From positions 62,001 to 126,000 of the forward strand of contig JAJDVG010000040.1 of the NCBI GenBank assembly GCA_022826245.1: a stretch of 64,000 nt of DNA, written 5' to 3'. A model generated the notes under the pieces. It did not search any database and was not told where the DNA came from. It saw nothing but the letters and a program-made list of their open reading frames with translations. Made by a program: the position numbers and the translations under genes. Shown in pieces: positions 19,808-30,101 of this stretch. Each line of letters begins with the position of its first letter. Positions within the stretch are counted from its first letter, which is position 1. The stretch comes from Gammaproteobacteria bacterium. Lineage in GTDB: Bacteria; Pseudomonadota; Gammaproteobacteria; Steroidobacterales; Rariloculaceae.

Positions 19808-19823
19808 ATCGCGCAGGAGTTGC

Positions 19824-20066
19824 TGGGAGCCGCACTACTGGTTGCTTGAGACACGCGGAGAGTGCATCACCGCAGGCTTGGCGTGCGCGTTTTCGCAGTG
19901 ATGCGGGGAGTCACACTACGGCCCGCTTGAAACACGGCGGGAATGCAGCCATGCAGGCTCGGTGTGGGCGTTGTCGCGGTGGTGCGGGGAGTCACACTAC
20001 GGGCCGCTTGAAACACGCCGTGAATGCGTCCATGCAGGTTCGGAGTAGGCGTTGTCGCGGTGGTGC
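19824..20066 (+). repeat. tandem array of three 81-bp units leading into a palindromic element
   Basis: Three head-to-tail units of exactly 81 bases start at 19824, 19905 and 19986. Each carries the left arm of the 110-bp palindrome (CACTACGGGCCGCTTGAAAC-like) and a conserved spacer ending in GTTGTCGCGGTGGTGC. The second and third are nearly identical and the first is diverged, so the array seems to have grown recently at its right end. The fourth copy is the complete palindrome. Because 81 is a multiple of three, a spurious open frame runs through the array. Confidence 0.9.
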
Positions 20067-20176
20067 GGGGAGTCACACTACGGGCCGCTTGAAACACGCC
20101 GTGAATACACCCATGTAGGCTCCGCGCGCGCATCCCTGCGCGCGAGGGTTTCAAGCGGCCCGTAGTGCGACTCCCC
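20067..20176 (+). repeat. 110-bp palindromic element, copy 1
   Basis: Left arm GGGGAGTCACACTACGGGCC... and right arm ...GGCCCGTAGTGCGACTCCCC pair over about 30 bases with few mismatches. Between them is a conserved centre with a CGCGCGCG/CGCGCG inner hairpin. The left end is preceded by GTGC and the right end is followed by TTG, which gives the element an orientation (+ here). It lies between the convergent ends of the cytochrome gene and the TonB-like/DUF4900-like gene. Confidence 0.93.
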
Positions 20177-20259
20177 TTGGCTCGTCGCGGAATTGCGGCT
20201 GGCGTTGATGAGGCGGCGTGCGGGTGCGGACTACCGTTTGAGCGTCGTTGGTGGGGGGG

Positions 20260-22062
20260 TCAGAGCGTTTCGAGCTCCCACTCCGCTTCCCAGGGTTCGA
20301 GTTCGTAGCGGTCGGTCGTCGGGAAGCTCGGGGGGCGCACGTTTCTGAGACGCGGGTCGTAGCGGATCTTCATTGCGAAGCGCGGTTCGCTTGCGGAGAC
20401 GGAGCCTGCGGCGAGGCTTCCGTAGATCAGCAACGTCGCATCCTGGCGAGTTCGGTAGCGGCTCACGATGAAACGGCGCTTGGCGTAGATCGAGGCGTTG
20501 ACGGTCAGGTCGCCCGGACCGGTGATGTCGGGCGGCGCGATCTCCACCGACTTGTCGGAGACCAGGCCGATAAAGTCGGCGGGATCGGAGCGCATGTCCG
20601 CGTCGAGCGCGTAGATGAGATTGCCTTCGATGACGATCCGCTCCGGTGAGTAGACGAGCACGGCGCCGTTCACGACGCCCCGGACGTGAAGCTGCGCCTT
20701 CGGCGTCGCGACGAGATAGGCCGAGCCTCGGGGCAGCGGCTGCCGCTGTTCGGTTTGTCCGGATTCGACCGGCGTCCAGCCGTAGCTGCCGTCGGCGTAG
20801 AAGGTAATTCGCGTGTCCTCCTCGAAGCGGTGCGCCCGGTCGCTCAGGGACGCTTCCTCGAGCATCGATTCGAACCCCCTGGCGAGGGCGATGCGGCCGA
20901 CGCCCGTTTCGAGTCCGCCGAGAAACACCTCGTCGCGCCGCACGCGCCGCCGCGAATTGCTCGTGTTGATGCTGCGCGATGCCGTCGTGACCTTGCCGAG
21001 AAAGATCGGTGTCGCGCTTCTGCTCGAGCTCAGGGCGATTTCCGAATTCGAGTGGAAGCGGCCTTCGATCAGGTCGTCGTGCATCTGCACGTTCGGGTCC
21101 CAACGGTCGATGAAGTGCGCGTAACTCGAAAACGCGAGCCGCACCATGCGCAGTTCCGTCGACATCCGGTCGCCGTCCGCCTCGGCGCTGACCTTGATCG
21201 CGATGCGCTCGATTCCCATGTCTCCGTCGACCGGCAGTGCGGTGAATTCGGCCGTGTACGCCACACCGTCATGTTCCCAGCTTTGCGGCGATTCCTGTTG
21301 CGCCACGCGGTCGAGGTTGCGCGCCCATCGCTCGAGGCGGTTTTCCAGCATGCGTTGTTCGGCTTCCGGAACCGGTACGCGGCGGGGTACGGGTACCGGC
21401 GATTCCGGGCCGTCCTCGGACACTCGGGGTTGGCCGCTCTCGGCTGCCGTGACCGCCTCGGGCACCGTCGCGACGGTACGTTCGGCTACCGTGACGGCGC
21501 CCGTGCTGTCCTGGATTTCGTCCTCGATATCCGTTTCGGTGTCGACGCTGCTCGCGGGGGGCCGCTCGTCCGCGACGACGGGCGGCGCGGCGGGTTCGAC
21601 CGGCGCGTCGTTGCCTTCGAAACCGGAATCGTCTTGCTCTTCCTCGACCGGCAGCGTCTCCGGTACGTTGCGCGCGGCCACCGAGGCTTCCGCGCGGGGC
21701 TCGGGAACCGCTTCCTCCGTCGCTACGGGCCGCGTGTCCGGATCGGGCAAGTCGGTCGATTCGCTCGTGCTCGCGGACCCCGGCGCTTCGCCGCCCGCGT
21801 CGTCGCTGGCTTCCCGGGAAGCCAGGTCGAGGCCATCGCTGACTTGCCAGAGTTCAACGTTGATGATCGACGGGATGACCGGGACACCCGGATCGAGCCT
21901 GACGGTCAGCAAGGCGAGCAGCAGCGCGCCGTGCAGCACGACGGAGACCGCGCCGGCGCCGACGATGCTCCGTTTCGGCTCGGTTCGAGCGCGCGTGCCG
22001 CCGGCGCTCTGCGACTGTTCAACCGGCTTCTGTTTCCGCAGCCAACTCTTCACGGTTGTCAC
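20260..22062 (-). CDS. TonB-like N-terminus fused to DUF4900-like domain; function unknown
   Basis: 600 residues. The N-terminus is built like TonB: a short basic cytoplasmic part, one membrane helix (about 33-54), IINVELWQV, then a long acidic and Pro/Glu-rich linker (about 75-235). The C-terminal half is not a TonB domain. It resembles DUF4900-type pilin-associated domains: GRFHSNSEIALS near the middle, LGKVTTAS, then VVNGAVLVYSPERIVIEGN, FIGLVSDKSVEI, LLIYGSLA and a closing YDPRLRNVRPPSFP. I infer a periplasm-spanning protein with a beta-helix-like head. No partner genes (exbB, pil) are adjacent. Confidence 0.7.
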   Translation of the reverse strand: MTTVKSWLRKQKPVEQSQSAGGTRARTEPKRSIVGAGAVSVVLHGALLLALLTVRLDPGVPVIPSIINVELWQVSDGLDLASREASDDAGGEAPGSASTSESTDLPDPDTRPVATEEAVPEPRAEASVAARNVPETLPVEEEQDDSGFEGNDAPVEPAAPPVVADERPPASSVDTETDIEDEIQDSTGAVTVAERTVATVPEAVTAAESGQPRVSEDGPESPVPVPRRVPVPEAEQRMLENRLERWARNLDRVAQQESPQSWEHDGVAYTAEFTALPVDGDMGIERIAIKVSAEADGDRMSTELRMVRLAFSSYAHFIDRWDPNVQMHDDLIEGRFHSNSEIALSSSRSATPIFLGKVTTASRSINTSNSRRRVRRDEVFLGGLETGVGRIALARGFESMLEEASLSDRAHRFEEDTRITFYADGSYGWTPVESGQTEQRQPLPRGSAYLVATPKAQLHVRGVVNGAVLVYSPERIVIEGNLIYALDADMRSDPADFIGLVSDKSVEIAPPDITGPGDLTVNASIYAKRRFIVSRYRTRQDATLLIYGSLAAGSVSASEPRFAMKIRYDPRLRNVRPPSFPTTDRYELEPWEAEWELETL

Positions 22063-22196
22063 GGTCCGCCCCCCAGGATCACGACAGGATCACGCAATTG
22101 CGCGCCGAGGGCAACTGCGAAGCCGCGTCGACCGGTACCGCCGGTGTACCGTGCGTATAATCGCGCTGGATTCGACGGGGCACCGGGAGGCGAGTC

Positions 22197-22619
22197 GTGA
22201 GTGGTTCGAGCCAGTTCCTAATTGGCGTGTTTACGACCGCCTTCATTGTCTGCCAGTTCATTGTGGGCGCATTCGGCGTCGTCATCCTGGCGCTCTCGAT
22301 CTGGGGGATCGTTGTTCCCGGCCGGCTGACCGGAATGGTCAGGGGAGTCATGGATCAACCCTGGGGCATGCGCGTCGCCGTCGGCGCCCGGCTCCTGCTC
22401 GGCTTCGCGTTGCTCATTGCGGCGTCGGCCTCGATGTTCCCCACGACTTTCCGTGTGCTCGGCTGGATCGCGATCGCCGCTGCCATTGCGCTGCCCGTGC
22501 TCGGCAGGAAGTACTTGAGCGCGCTGCTTGCCGCCGTGGCGGGCTGGCCGCCGCTGTTCGTACGTCTCTGGTTGCTGCTCGGCGTCGCGTTCGGCGGATT
22601 CCTGGTCTACGCCGTCTGA
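22197..22619 (+). CDS. small inner-membrane protein, unknown function
   Basis: A 140-residue protein with a GTG start and four predicted membrane helices (about 10-37, 60-78, 85-103 and 115-138). The loop after helix 1 carries VVPGRLTGMVRGVMDQPWGMRVAVGARLLLG, cited as a landmark. I do not recognise a named family. It is transcribed divergently from the TonB-like/DUF4900-like gene, and a palindromic element lies downstream. Confidence 0.7.
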   Translation: MSGSSQFLIGVFTTAFIVCQFIVGAFGVVILALSIWGIVVPGRLTGMVRGVMDQPWGMRVAVGARLLLGFALLIAASASMFPTTFRVLGWIAIAAAIALPVLGRKYLSALLAAVAGWPPLFVRLWLLLGVAFGGFLVYAV

Positions 22620-22735
22620 CGATTTCGAAATCCGCCGATAACACTGCTACCCCGTTGAGGTCGGCGCGTCTCGGAATCCACAGACTATGTCGGGCGCTCC
22701 CTCGGTGAGATATGCAGTCTCGCGCAGACGCCAAG

Positions 22736-22845
22736 GGGGAGGTGCACTACCGATCGCTTGAGACCCTCGCGCGCAGGGATGCGCGCGCGGAGCGTACAGG
22801 GACGTATTCACCGCGTGTCTCAAGCGTTCGGTAGTGCGCCTCCCC
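22736..22845 (-). repeat. 110-bp palindromic element, copy 2
   Basis: Same length and plan as copy 1, in reverse orientation: CAAGGGGA lies at the left and TCCCCGCAT at the right. Its arms differ from copy 1 on both sides in a way that keeps pairing (ACTACCGATCGCTTGAGAC against GTCTCAAGCGTTCGGTAGT). It sits between convergent gene ends. TGAGATATGCAG flanks it at 22706-22717 and 22858-22869. Confidence 0.9.
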
Positions 22846-22870
22846 GCATACCCTGGTTGAGATATGCAGG

Positions 22871-25552
22871 CTAACGTTGCGGAACGGCTGCGCCGCCGGC
22901 CACCGTCAGGGCATTAGCCCTGAACATCGAATCGGCGGCCTGCAGAATCTTCGCCCTGAGTTGCGCGTTGTACTCCGGCCGCGCTCCGAGAAACCCGTTG
23001 ACCGTCGCCACAGCGCTCGAGGAGCGGTGGTTGGCGAGCGTCGCAGCGAGCCAGCGCGAGGGGAAGAAGATGTCGCCGGTCGCCTGGATTTCCTCGAGCA
23101 GCTCGAGGCTCGGGAGCAGGTACTTCTCCGACTGGGCGGTTCTGAGCGGATGATGGAGGTTGTCGAGCGCCTCCAGTACCCACGACTCGATTTCGCGCTG
23201 GCGCTCGTCGGCAAGCGAAGCGAAGAAGGCGTCGCGGACGGACTCGTCGGCGGACAAAGACGGTTCGACGAATTCGAGTTTGCGGAGATTGTCCGGATTT
23301 TCGGTTCGTGCGAGCTGCGCGGCAAAGATCGCCTCGGCTTCCGCGGGCAAGCGGACCGCGAGCGACTGGGCAAGCGCAATCAGGTCGTTCTCCGACAGCG
23401 GAAGGCCCTCGATGGACATCTCGCCCGACCAGATGTCGCGCAGGTTGCGCAGCGCCTCGGGCGTCAGTGCGATCTCGGCGAACGCATCGAAGCGGATCTT
23501 TCGCGAGCTCTCGTCCGACTGTTCGAGCATTGACTGCCAGAGCGTGCTTTCGAGCTCGGGGGCGGCACTCTGCCGTTCGTCCTCGGGCAGCAGATTCCAG
23601 TAAATCGTCGTGAGCTGGTAGAGCACGAGACCGAGCAGCAACTGGTTCGTTTCGCGCTCGGCGATGCCGAGCAACGCGGCGAAGTAATCGCCGGCGCCGG
23701 GTTCGCGGCCCGCGAGCATGTTCTCGTAGAGATTGATGAGTTCGGCGCCCTTTTCGACCTCGCCGAGTTCGTCCCAGGCGCGGAGGTTGTTCGCATCGGC
23801 CGGAAACAGGCCGTAGCCGCGGCCGTCCGCGTTGAAAACGAGGCGCCCGAGGCCGTCGCCGGCGAGGTCGTCGAGCGGGGTGGCCGCGGACGATGACAGG
23901 ATCGACGCCCGTCGCGGCGCTGCAGCGCCCGTCGCCGCGATCTCGAACCTTTGCGGCCAGACTCGCCCGGCACCGGATGGGTCGCGTTGTACGAGGACGT
24001 TGCCGCCCGTGCCGCCGGACGCGGATTCGGCTTGCCGAGCGAGCAGCGGCCGGCCGGCCGTGTTGACCCAGACTTCGCTCCAGGCGTCGAGATTGTCGTC
24101 GGTCGTCGCATCCAGGATGTCGATGAGATCTGACCATGACGCGTTCCCGAACGCGTGGCGGTCGAGATATTCGCGCAGCCCCGCCTGAAGTCGGGCCTCG
24201 CCGAGGAGCGCTTCGAGCTGGCGCATCATGATCGGCGCCTTGTCGTAGATGATCGGCCCGTAGAGCTGCCCGGCCTCGTTGAGGTTCGGCAGCTCCTGGC
24301 GGATCGGATTGGCGCCGGCCGTGCGGTCCACGGAATAGGCTGCCGGCGCGTGCCGCACGAGAAAGTTGAGCTCGTGGTTGATGTCGGGGAAGCTCGGGTT
24401 GACGATCTTCGCGGCCATGAAGTTGGCGAACACTTCCTTGAGCCAGACGTCGTCGAACCACTCCATCGTGACGAGATTGCCGAACCACATGTGCGCGGTC
24501 TCGTGCGCGATCAGGCTCGCGCGGCCGAGCAGCTCCATGTCCGACGGGGCTTCGTCGAGCAACAGGTTGCGGGCGCGGTACAGGATCGCGCCGGCATGCT
24601 CCATGCCGCCGTACTGGAACGCGGGGATCAGCGCGAAATCGAGTTTCTCGAACGGGTAGTCGATGCCGCTGTAGTCTTCGAGCCAGTCGACCGCAGCGGC
24701 GTGCAGGTCGAAAATCCGCTCGAGGTTGCGCTCGACGGTCGCAACGTCCGTTTCCCGGTGCAGCATCGTCATCGACCGGCCGTTGCGCTGCCGAGTGACC
24801 GTCTCGAACTCGCCGGCAACGAAAGCGAAGACGTACGGGCTGATCGAAGCCGAACGCCGGAAGCGGTACGTAACGCTCGCGCCGGTTTCGTCGACGGATT
24901 CGATCGACGCGTTGGCCAGCGCGCGCCAGCCGGCGGGAACCGTCAGCGTCAGATCGAACGTGGCCTTGAGGTCGGGTTGATCGAACAGCGGGAAAGCGGT
25001 GCGGGCGCGATCCGGAACGAACAGGCTGTAGAGATAGCCCGGGTTGCGGTTCAGCGCCTGGGAGCCCGCGGCGAAGTCGATCTCGATTTCGTTTCGCCCG
25101 GGCTCGAGTGCGGCCGCCGGAATGACGATGTGCTCGCGTTCGACCCGAAAGTCGGCGGATTCCCCGTTGCTCGCCAGGCGCCGGATCGCGCCGGCGCCGC
25201 CGGTGAAGTCGAGCTGCAACGGCGCCGCGTCGTCGAGCAGGTCAAAGGAGATGGCGACGCGCCCGTCGATGTCTGCATCGGCCTGCTCCGGGATATCGAA
25301 CTCAAGCGCGTAGCTCAGCCCGGAAATCGACGCGGCGCGTTGCCGGGCGAGTTCCCGCGAGACGCCCGGAACGACCTCCGGTTCAGGCGCGCTGCAGGCC
25401 GTCAAGGCAACGACCGCCGCAGCCGAAACGAATCGTCCCGCGTTGAAGCTGCGTCCACGCGAGGCCGTTCCGTGCAAGCGCCGTGCGGGGGCTCGCCTCG
25501 ACGGTGGCGCCCGTCGGCTGAACCTGCTTGCAAGAGAAGCCGTTCGATGCAA
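22871..25552 (-). CDS. M1-family zinc metallopeptidase, lipoprotein
   Basis: About 890 residues. A lipobox LTAC (Cys53) follows a hydrophobic stretch, so the protein is probably lipid-anchored. The zinc site HETAH (350-354) with Glu373 is the M1 arrangement. The exopeptidase motif reads GGMEH instead of the usual GAMEN. A long helical ERAP1-like C-terminal region follows. The start is uncertain: TTG 25552 has AAGGAG nine bases upstream, while TTG 25477 would give a normal-length lipoprotein signal. The first 25 codons repeat the next ones through a 75-bp direct duplication. Probably trims peptides in the periplasm. Confidence 0.88.
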   Translation of the reverse strand: MHRTASLASRFSRRAPPSRRAPARRLHGTASRGRSFNAGRFVSAAAVVALTACSAPEPEVVPGVSRELARQRAASISGLSYALEFDIPEQADADIDGRVAISFDLLDDAAPLQLDFTGGAGAIRRLASNGESADFRVEREHIVIPAAALEPGRNEIEIDFAAGSQALNRNPGYLYSLFVPDRARTAFPLFDQPDLKATFDLTLTVPAGWRALANASIESVDETGASVTYRFRRSASISPYVFAFVAGEFETVTRQRNGRSMTMLHRETDVATVERNLERIFDLHAAAVDWLEDYSGIDYPFEKLDFALIPAFQYGGMEHAGAILYRARNLLLDEAPSDMELLGRASLIAHETAHMWFGNLVTMEWFDDVWLKEVFANFMAAKIVNPSFPDINHELNFLVRHAPAAYSVDRTAGANPIRQELPNLNEAGQLYGPIIYDKAPIMMRQLEALLGEARLQAGLREYLDRHAFGNASWSDLIDILDATTDDNLDAWSEVWVNTAGRPLLARQAESASGGTGGNVLVQRDPSGAGRVWPQRFEIAATGAAAPRRASILSSSAATPLDDLAGDGLGRLVFNADGRGYGLFPADANNLRAWDELGEVEKGAELINLYENMLAGREPGAGDYFAALLGIAERETNQLLLGLVLYQLTTIYWNLLPEDERQSAAPELESTLWQSMLEQSDESSRKIRFDAFAEIALTPEALRNLRDIWSGEMSIEGLPLSENDLIALAQSLAVRLPAEAEAIFAAQLARTENPDNLRKLEFVEPSLSADESVRDAFFASLADERQREIESWVLEALDNLHHPLRTAQSEKYLLPSLELLEEIQATGDIFFPSRWLAATLANHRSSSAVATVNGFLGARPEYNAQLRAKILQAADSMFRANALTVAGGAAVPQR

Positions 25553-25591
25553 GAACTCCCGCTCCTTCGCGGCGCCTGCGCCCTGCCGCGC

Positions 25592-27001
<1,410 letters not shown>

Positions 27002-27086
27002 TTACCTCTTCTCCATTTGATCGAAAGGGACGCGTGCGCGGCCGGCAACGGGTGCGTCGGCCGCGCGTTCGCGGTTCGTGATCGCG

Positions 27087-28481
27087 TCAGTGCCGCCGAG
27101 TTCGCCAACCCTCCGCGTATTCTTCTCTCGCGACGCGCGAGTAGGGCACGGGACTGACGATCGCCCGGATCTCCGCCTGGGCGTGACGCTCGACCGTCGG
27201 TTTCGACGAGCCGCCGTTCGCCTCTCCCCAGACGACCGTGACTTCGGTGCCCGGTGCGCTGTACCGCGTATCGACGATGCCCAAAGACAGCATCGTGCGG
27301 CCGTTGCAGGTGTAGCCGGTATAGGTCGACAGGCCGACCGTCGCACCGTCGCAGAGCACCTTGTCGTAGGGCAGCGTGGCGTAATTCGCAAGCGGCAGGT
27401 CGATGAACTTCGAGCCCTCGCTGGCGCCGAACAGCGAGCCGACAACGCGCGTGACGTCCTCGGCATTCCAGGCGAGCGACACTTTCCTGCGCGGCGGGTC
27501 CGCGGCGATTTCCTCAAGGGACTGCCGGCCGATGAATTCGTGGTCGAAGCTCACCATCGGGCCGTAACCCAGGTCGTACGGGGTCAGATAGTAGTCGGCG
27601 ATGTCGTCGGATTCGAAGCTCCCGCCAAGCGATGCTGTGCCTTCGTAGCCGTTTGCCGGCAGCCACCGGCGATAAGCCTTCGTCGCGTCGCCGCTGTAGA
27701 TTGCCGGTACCGGCGAGGGTATCCAGCCCGATTCGAGCGCGCTCGTCGAATATGCCTTCGCGCCGACCTGCCGGATGCCGAACTCCCGGCCCGCTTCGCA
27801 GATGGCGGCCCTGACCGCCTCGCCGTCCTCCCAGGGGCCGAACAATTCCCAGCCGGGCTGGCCGACCATGCCGTGGCGCAACGCGCGAACCGGCCGCCCG
27901 GCAATCCGCACGGCGTCCATGTTGAAGAACCCGATGTCCGGCGCCGGTGCTCCGGTGAGCTTGCGCATCACGTCCTGCGCGCGCGGTCCCTGGATCTGGT
28001 ACCTGTAGGCCTTGCGCAGCGGCGGTCCGGATCGGGCCGCCGAACGCTCGTCACGCTCGATCGATACGTCATATCCTTGCGTCTCGCTATGGTATTGGAC
28101 CCAGTTGTGCGCGGACGGCCGACCGACGAGATTGAAGGTATTCTCGGCGAGAAAGAACAGGATCGCATCGCCGATCACGTGACCGTCGTGGTTGCAGGCG
28201 ACGAATTGCTTGGCCTTGTCGACGGCGAAGTTCCTGACCGTGTTGACGCCGAGGTCCGACAGCAGCTTGAGCGCATCGGGACCCTCGATGTACATATCGG
28301 TCATGTGGTGCGACTGGTCGAACAGCACGGCGGTTTCCTGCCAGGCGCGCTGCTCGTCTCTCCAGTTCGTGAATTCGGGCGGTACGACGGGAAAGGCATA
28401 GGGTCCGATCTGTGAGTTACGCAGCATTTTCACCGGACTGGCGACCGTTTGTAACAGATCCTCCAGACTTCGTCGGCTCAT
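27087..28481 (-). CDS. LigM-type tetrahydrofolate-dependent aryl O-demethylase, paralogue 2
   Basis: 464 residues, same GcvT-like fold. It keeps Arg121 (VGRPS) and Tyr244 (AKAYSTSALESGW), but differs from paralogue 1 in several substrate-side segments: PYAFPVV for AYVYPVV, GMVGQPGWELFGPW for [14 protein letters not shown], and TYTGYTCNGRTM for [12 protein letters not shown]. This suggests a different methoxylated substrate. It is transcribed with paralogue 1 (gap 94 bases) and is the promoter-proximal gene of the pair. Confidence 0.86.
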   Translation of the reverse strand: MSRRSLEDLLQTVASPVKMLRNSQIGPYAFPVVPPEFTNWRDEQRAWQETAVLFDQSHHMTDMYIEGPDALKLLSDLGVNTVRNFAVDKAKQFVACNHDGHVIGDAILFFLAENTFNLVGRPSAHNWVQYHSETQGYDVSIERDERSAARSGPPLRKAYRYQIQGPRAQDVMRKLTGAPAPDIGFFNMDAVRIAGRPVRALRHGMVGQPGWELFGPWEDGEAVRAAICEAGREFGIRQVGAKAYSTSALESGWIPSPVPAIYSGDATKAYRRWLPANGYEGTASLGGSFESDDIADYYLTPYDLGYGPMVSFDHEFIGRQSLEEIAADPPRRKVSLAWNAEDVTRVVGSLFGASEGSKFIDLPLANYATLPYDKVLCDGATVGLSTYTGYTCNGRTMLSLGIVDTRYSAPGTEVTVVWGEANGGSSKPTVERHAQAEIRAIVSPVPYSRVAREEYAEGWRTRRH

Positions 28482-28710
28482 GGTCGCTGCTGACTCCCCA
28501 GGCGAACGGATTCAGGCGCGAGACCGCGCCAAGGCGCGGCATTCTACCATTACGGATAATGAATTCGACCGCAGTAGCCGATGCCGGCAAATACCCCGCT
28601 GCCGGGCGCGCAAGACCGCCTCGCCGAAGTCGGAAATTGAGCCGTGATGCAGGTTTCTTTCGACGACTCCCCGACGCGCGCGTGGCCGGCTGGCGGGCCC
28701 TTTCAGTACC

Positions 28711-29634
28711 GTGAAGCCGATCAGGGCCGTCAAGGCGAGCGAGTGGCTCGCGCCGCGCTACTGGCTGACCTGGGCCATCCTGGCGGTCATGCGTGCGGTC
28801 GCCCTACTTCCCCTGCCTGCGATCGTCGTGCTCGGATCGGCGCTCGGCGAGTCGGCGCGCCTGGTCTCGGCGCGGCGTCGCCGCGTCGCCGCCATCAATC
28901 TCGGGATCGCCTTCCCCGACGCATCGCCGCGCGAAATCCGCCGCCTCGTACGGATCTGTTTTCGGAATCTCGGCATCGCGGCGTTCGAACTCGGCCTGTC
29001 GTGGTGGGAGAAGGACCGAATCCGGGCCATGTGCAGGTTCGAGGGCCTCGAGCACCTGCATTTCGCGCTCGAGCAGGGCAGGGGCGCGATCTTGCTTACC
29101 GCGCACTTCTCCTGTCTTGAGATCGGCGGGCCGGCGCTCGGTCAGCACGTCCCGTTCCAGGTCATGTACAAGAGCGCGCACAATCCGCTCTTCGATGCCT
29201 TCATGCGCTACCACCGCTCGGACTACGGCGGGGCTGCCGTCGATCATCACAAACCGATCGCGCTGATTCGGGGGCTCGCGAAAGGCTACGCGGCCTGGTA
29301 CGCGCCCGATCACGATTTCGGCAGCAAGGACACGGTCTTCGTGCCGTTCTTCGGTGTCGACGCGACGGCTCTCACGGCGCCTGCCCGCATCGCGAAAATC
29401 GCGGACGCCCCGGTCGTGCCCTATTACATTCGCCGCGAGCCGCGCGGGCGGGGCTACGAATTGACGATTCTGCCGCCGCTGGAGAACTTTCCGAGCGGCG
29501 ATGCGCACGCCGACGCACGCACCGTCAACGCCGTCATCGAAGCGATGATCAGGGAGAATCCGCGCCAGTATCTTTGGTCACACCGCCGCTACAAGAATCG
29601 GCCGGAGGGTCAGCCGCCCATCTATCCGTTCTGA
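28711..29634 (+). CDS. LpxL/HtrB-family lipid A acyltransferase
   Basis: A 307-residue inner-membrane acyltransferase of the lysophospholipid/lipid A family, which adds a secondary acyl chain to Kdo2-lipid A. One N-terminal membrane segment (LTWAILAVMRAVALLPLPAIV) anchors it. The catalytic HX4E is His132 and Glu137 (TAHFSCLEIGG). YAPDHDFGSKDTVFVPFFG and the ending QYLWSHRRYKNRPEG are family hallmarks. The start is GTG. Whether it is the LpxL or LpxM type cannot be decided here. Confidence 0.92.
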   Translation: MKPIRAVKASEWLAPRYWLTWAILAVMRAVALLPLPAIVVLGSALGESARLVSARRRRVAAINLGIAFPDASPREIRRLVRICFRNLGIAAFELGLSWWEKDRIRAMCRFEGLEHLHFALEQGRGAILLTAHFSCLEIGGPALGQHVPFQVMYKSAHNPLFDAFMRYHRSDYGGAAVDHHKPIALIRGLAKGYAAWYAPDHDFGSKDTVFVPFFGVDATALTAPARIAKIADAPVVPYYIRREPRGRGYELTILPPLENFPSGDAHADARTVNAVIEAMIRENPRQYLWSHRRYKNRPEGQPPIYPF

Positions 29635-29754
29635 GACAGACCGCAGGCCGCCGATCGGCGCTACGGCCGCCGACATCGCCCTGTCAGGATATCGCGCGAC
29701 AATCGTGAGAAACGGCCGTGGACAGCCGATTTCGGCGCATGTTAGCGTGCCGGC

Positions 29755-29931
29755 ATGAACAACGGGCGTTTCCTGGATCGTGCTTTGCTGCTGGCGATTC
29801 TCGCCACGCTCGGCGGTCTCTACTGGCAAACGTTCAGTATGAACGAGCGGCTGGCCCGTGTGGAAACGCGGTTGGAATACGCGTCCCTGGGCCCGACCGA
29901 GCGACCCGTCCAGCAATCCTCCGGGGAGTGA
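29755..29931 (+). CDS. small membrane protein (58 aa), unknown
   Basis: A 58-codon frame, ATG to TGA, encoding one membrane helix (LLLAILATLGGLYW, about 11-24) followed by a short charged amphipathic segment (NERLARVETRLEY). The composition looks coding rather than random. No clear ribosome binding site is seen and I know no family, so it remains tentative. Confidence 0.5.
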   Translation: MNNGRFLDRALLLAILATLGGLYWQTFSMNERLARVETRLEYASLGPTERPVQQSSGE

Positions 29932-30101
29932 ATCGCCAGGCCTTCGATGCCGGTACGGCATAACCGTGTGCCGGTTCGCCACTTGAACCGCTGTCCGATC
30001 ATGTCGCGATACAGGCGATCGCGTTTGACCCTGAAGTCCACGGGCGGTATACCTGAGTCCCGACGAGGTCGCTTTCAACACCTTGCTATGAGGTTCATGG
30101 C

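Noticed and set aside
19846-20118. 90-codon open frame with internal repeats (GSHTTGRLKHA motif)
   Set aside because: It runs through the 81-bp tandem units and stays open only because 81 is a multiple of three. The opposite strand is open as well and the same bases form the palindrome arms, so it is not a protein gene.
19824-20176. CRISPR array
   Set aside because: The whole 81-bp unit is repeated, with no unique spacers of similar length between short repeats, and no cas genes are present.
20686-22708. Long plus-strand open frames of about 500 codons over the TonB-like/DUF4900-like gene
   Set aside because: Antisense shadows of high-GC coding sequence; no recognisable motifs, start sites or homology features.
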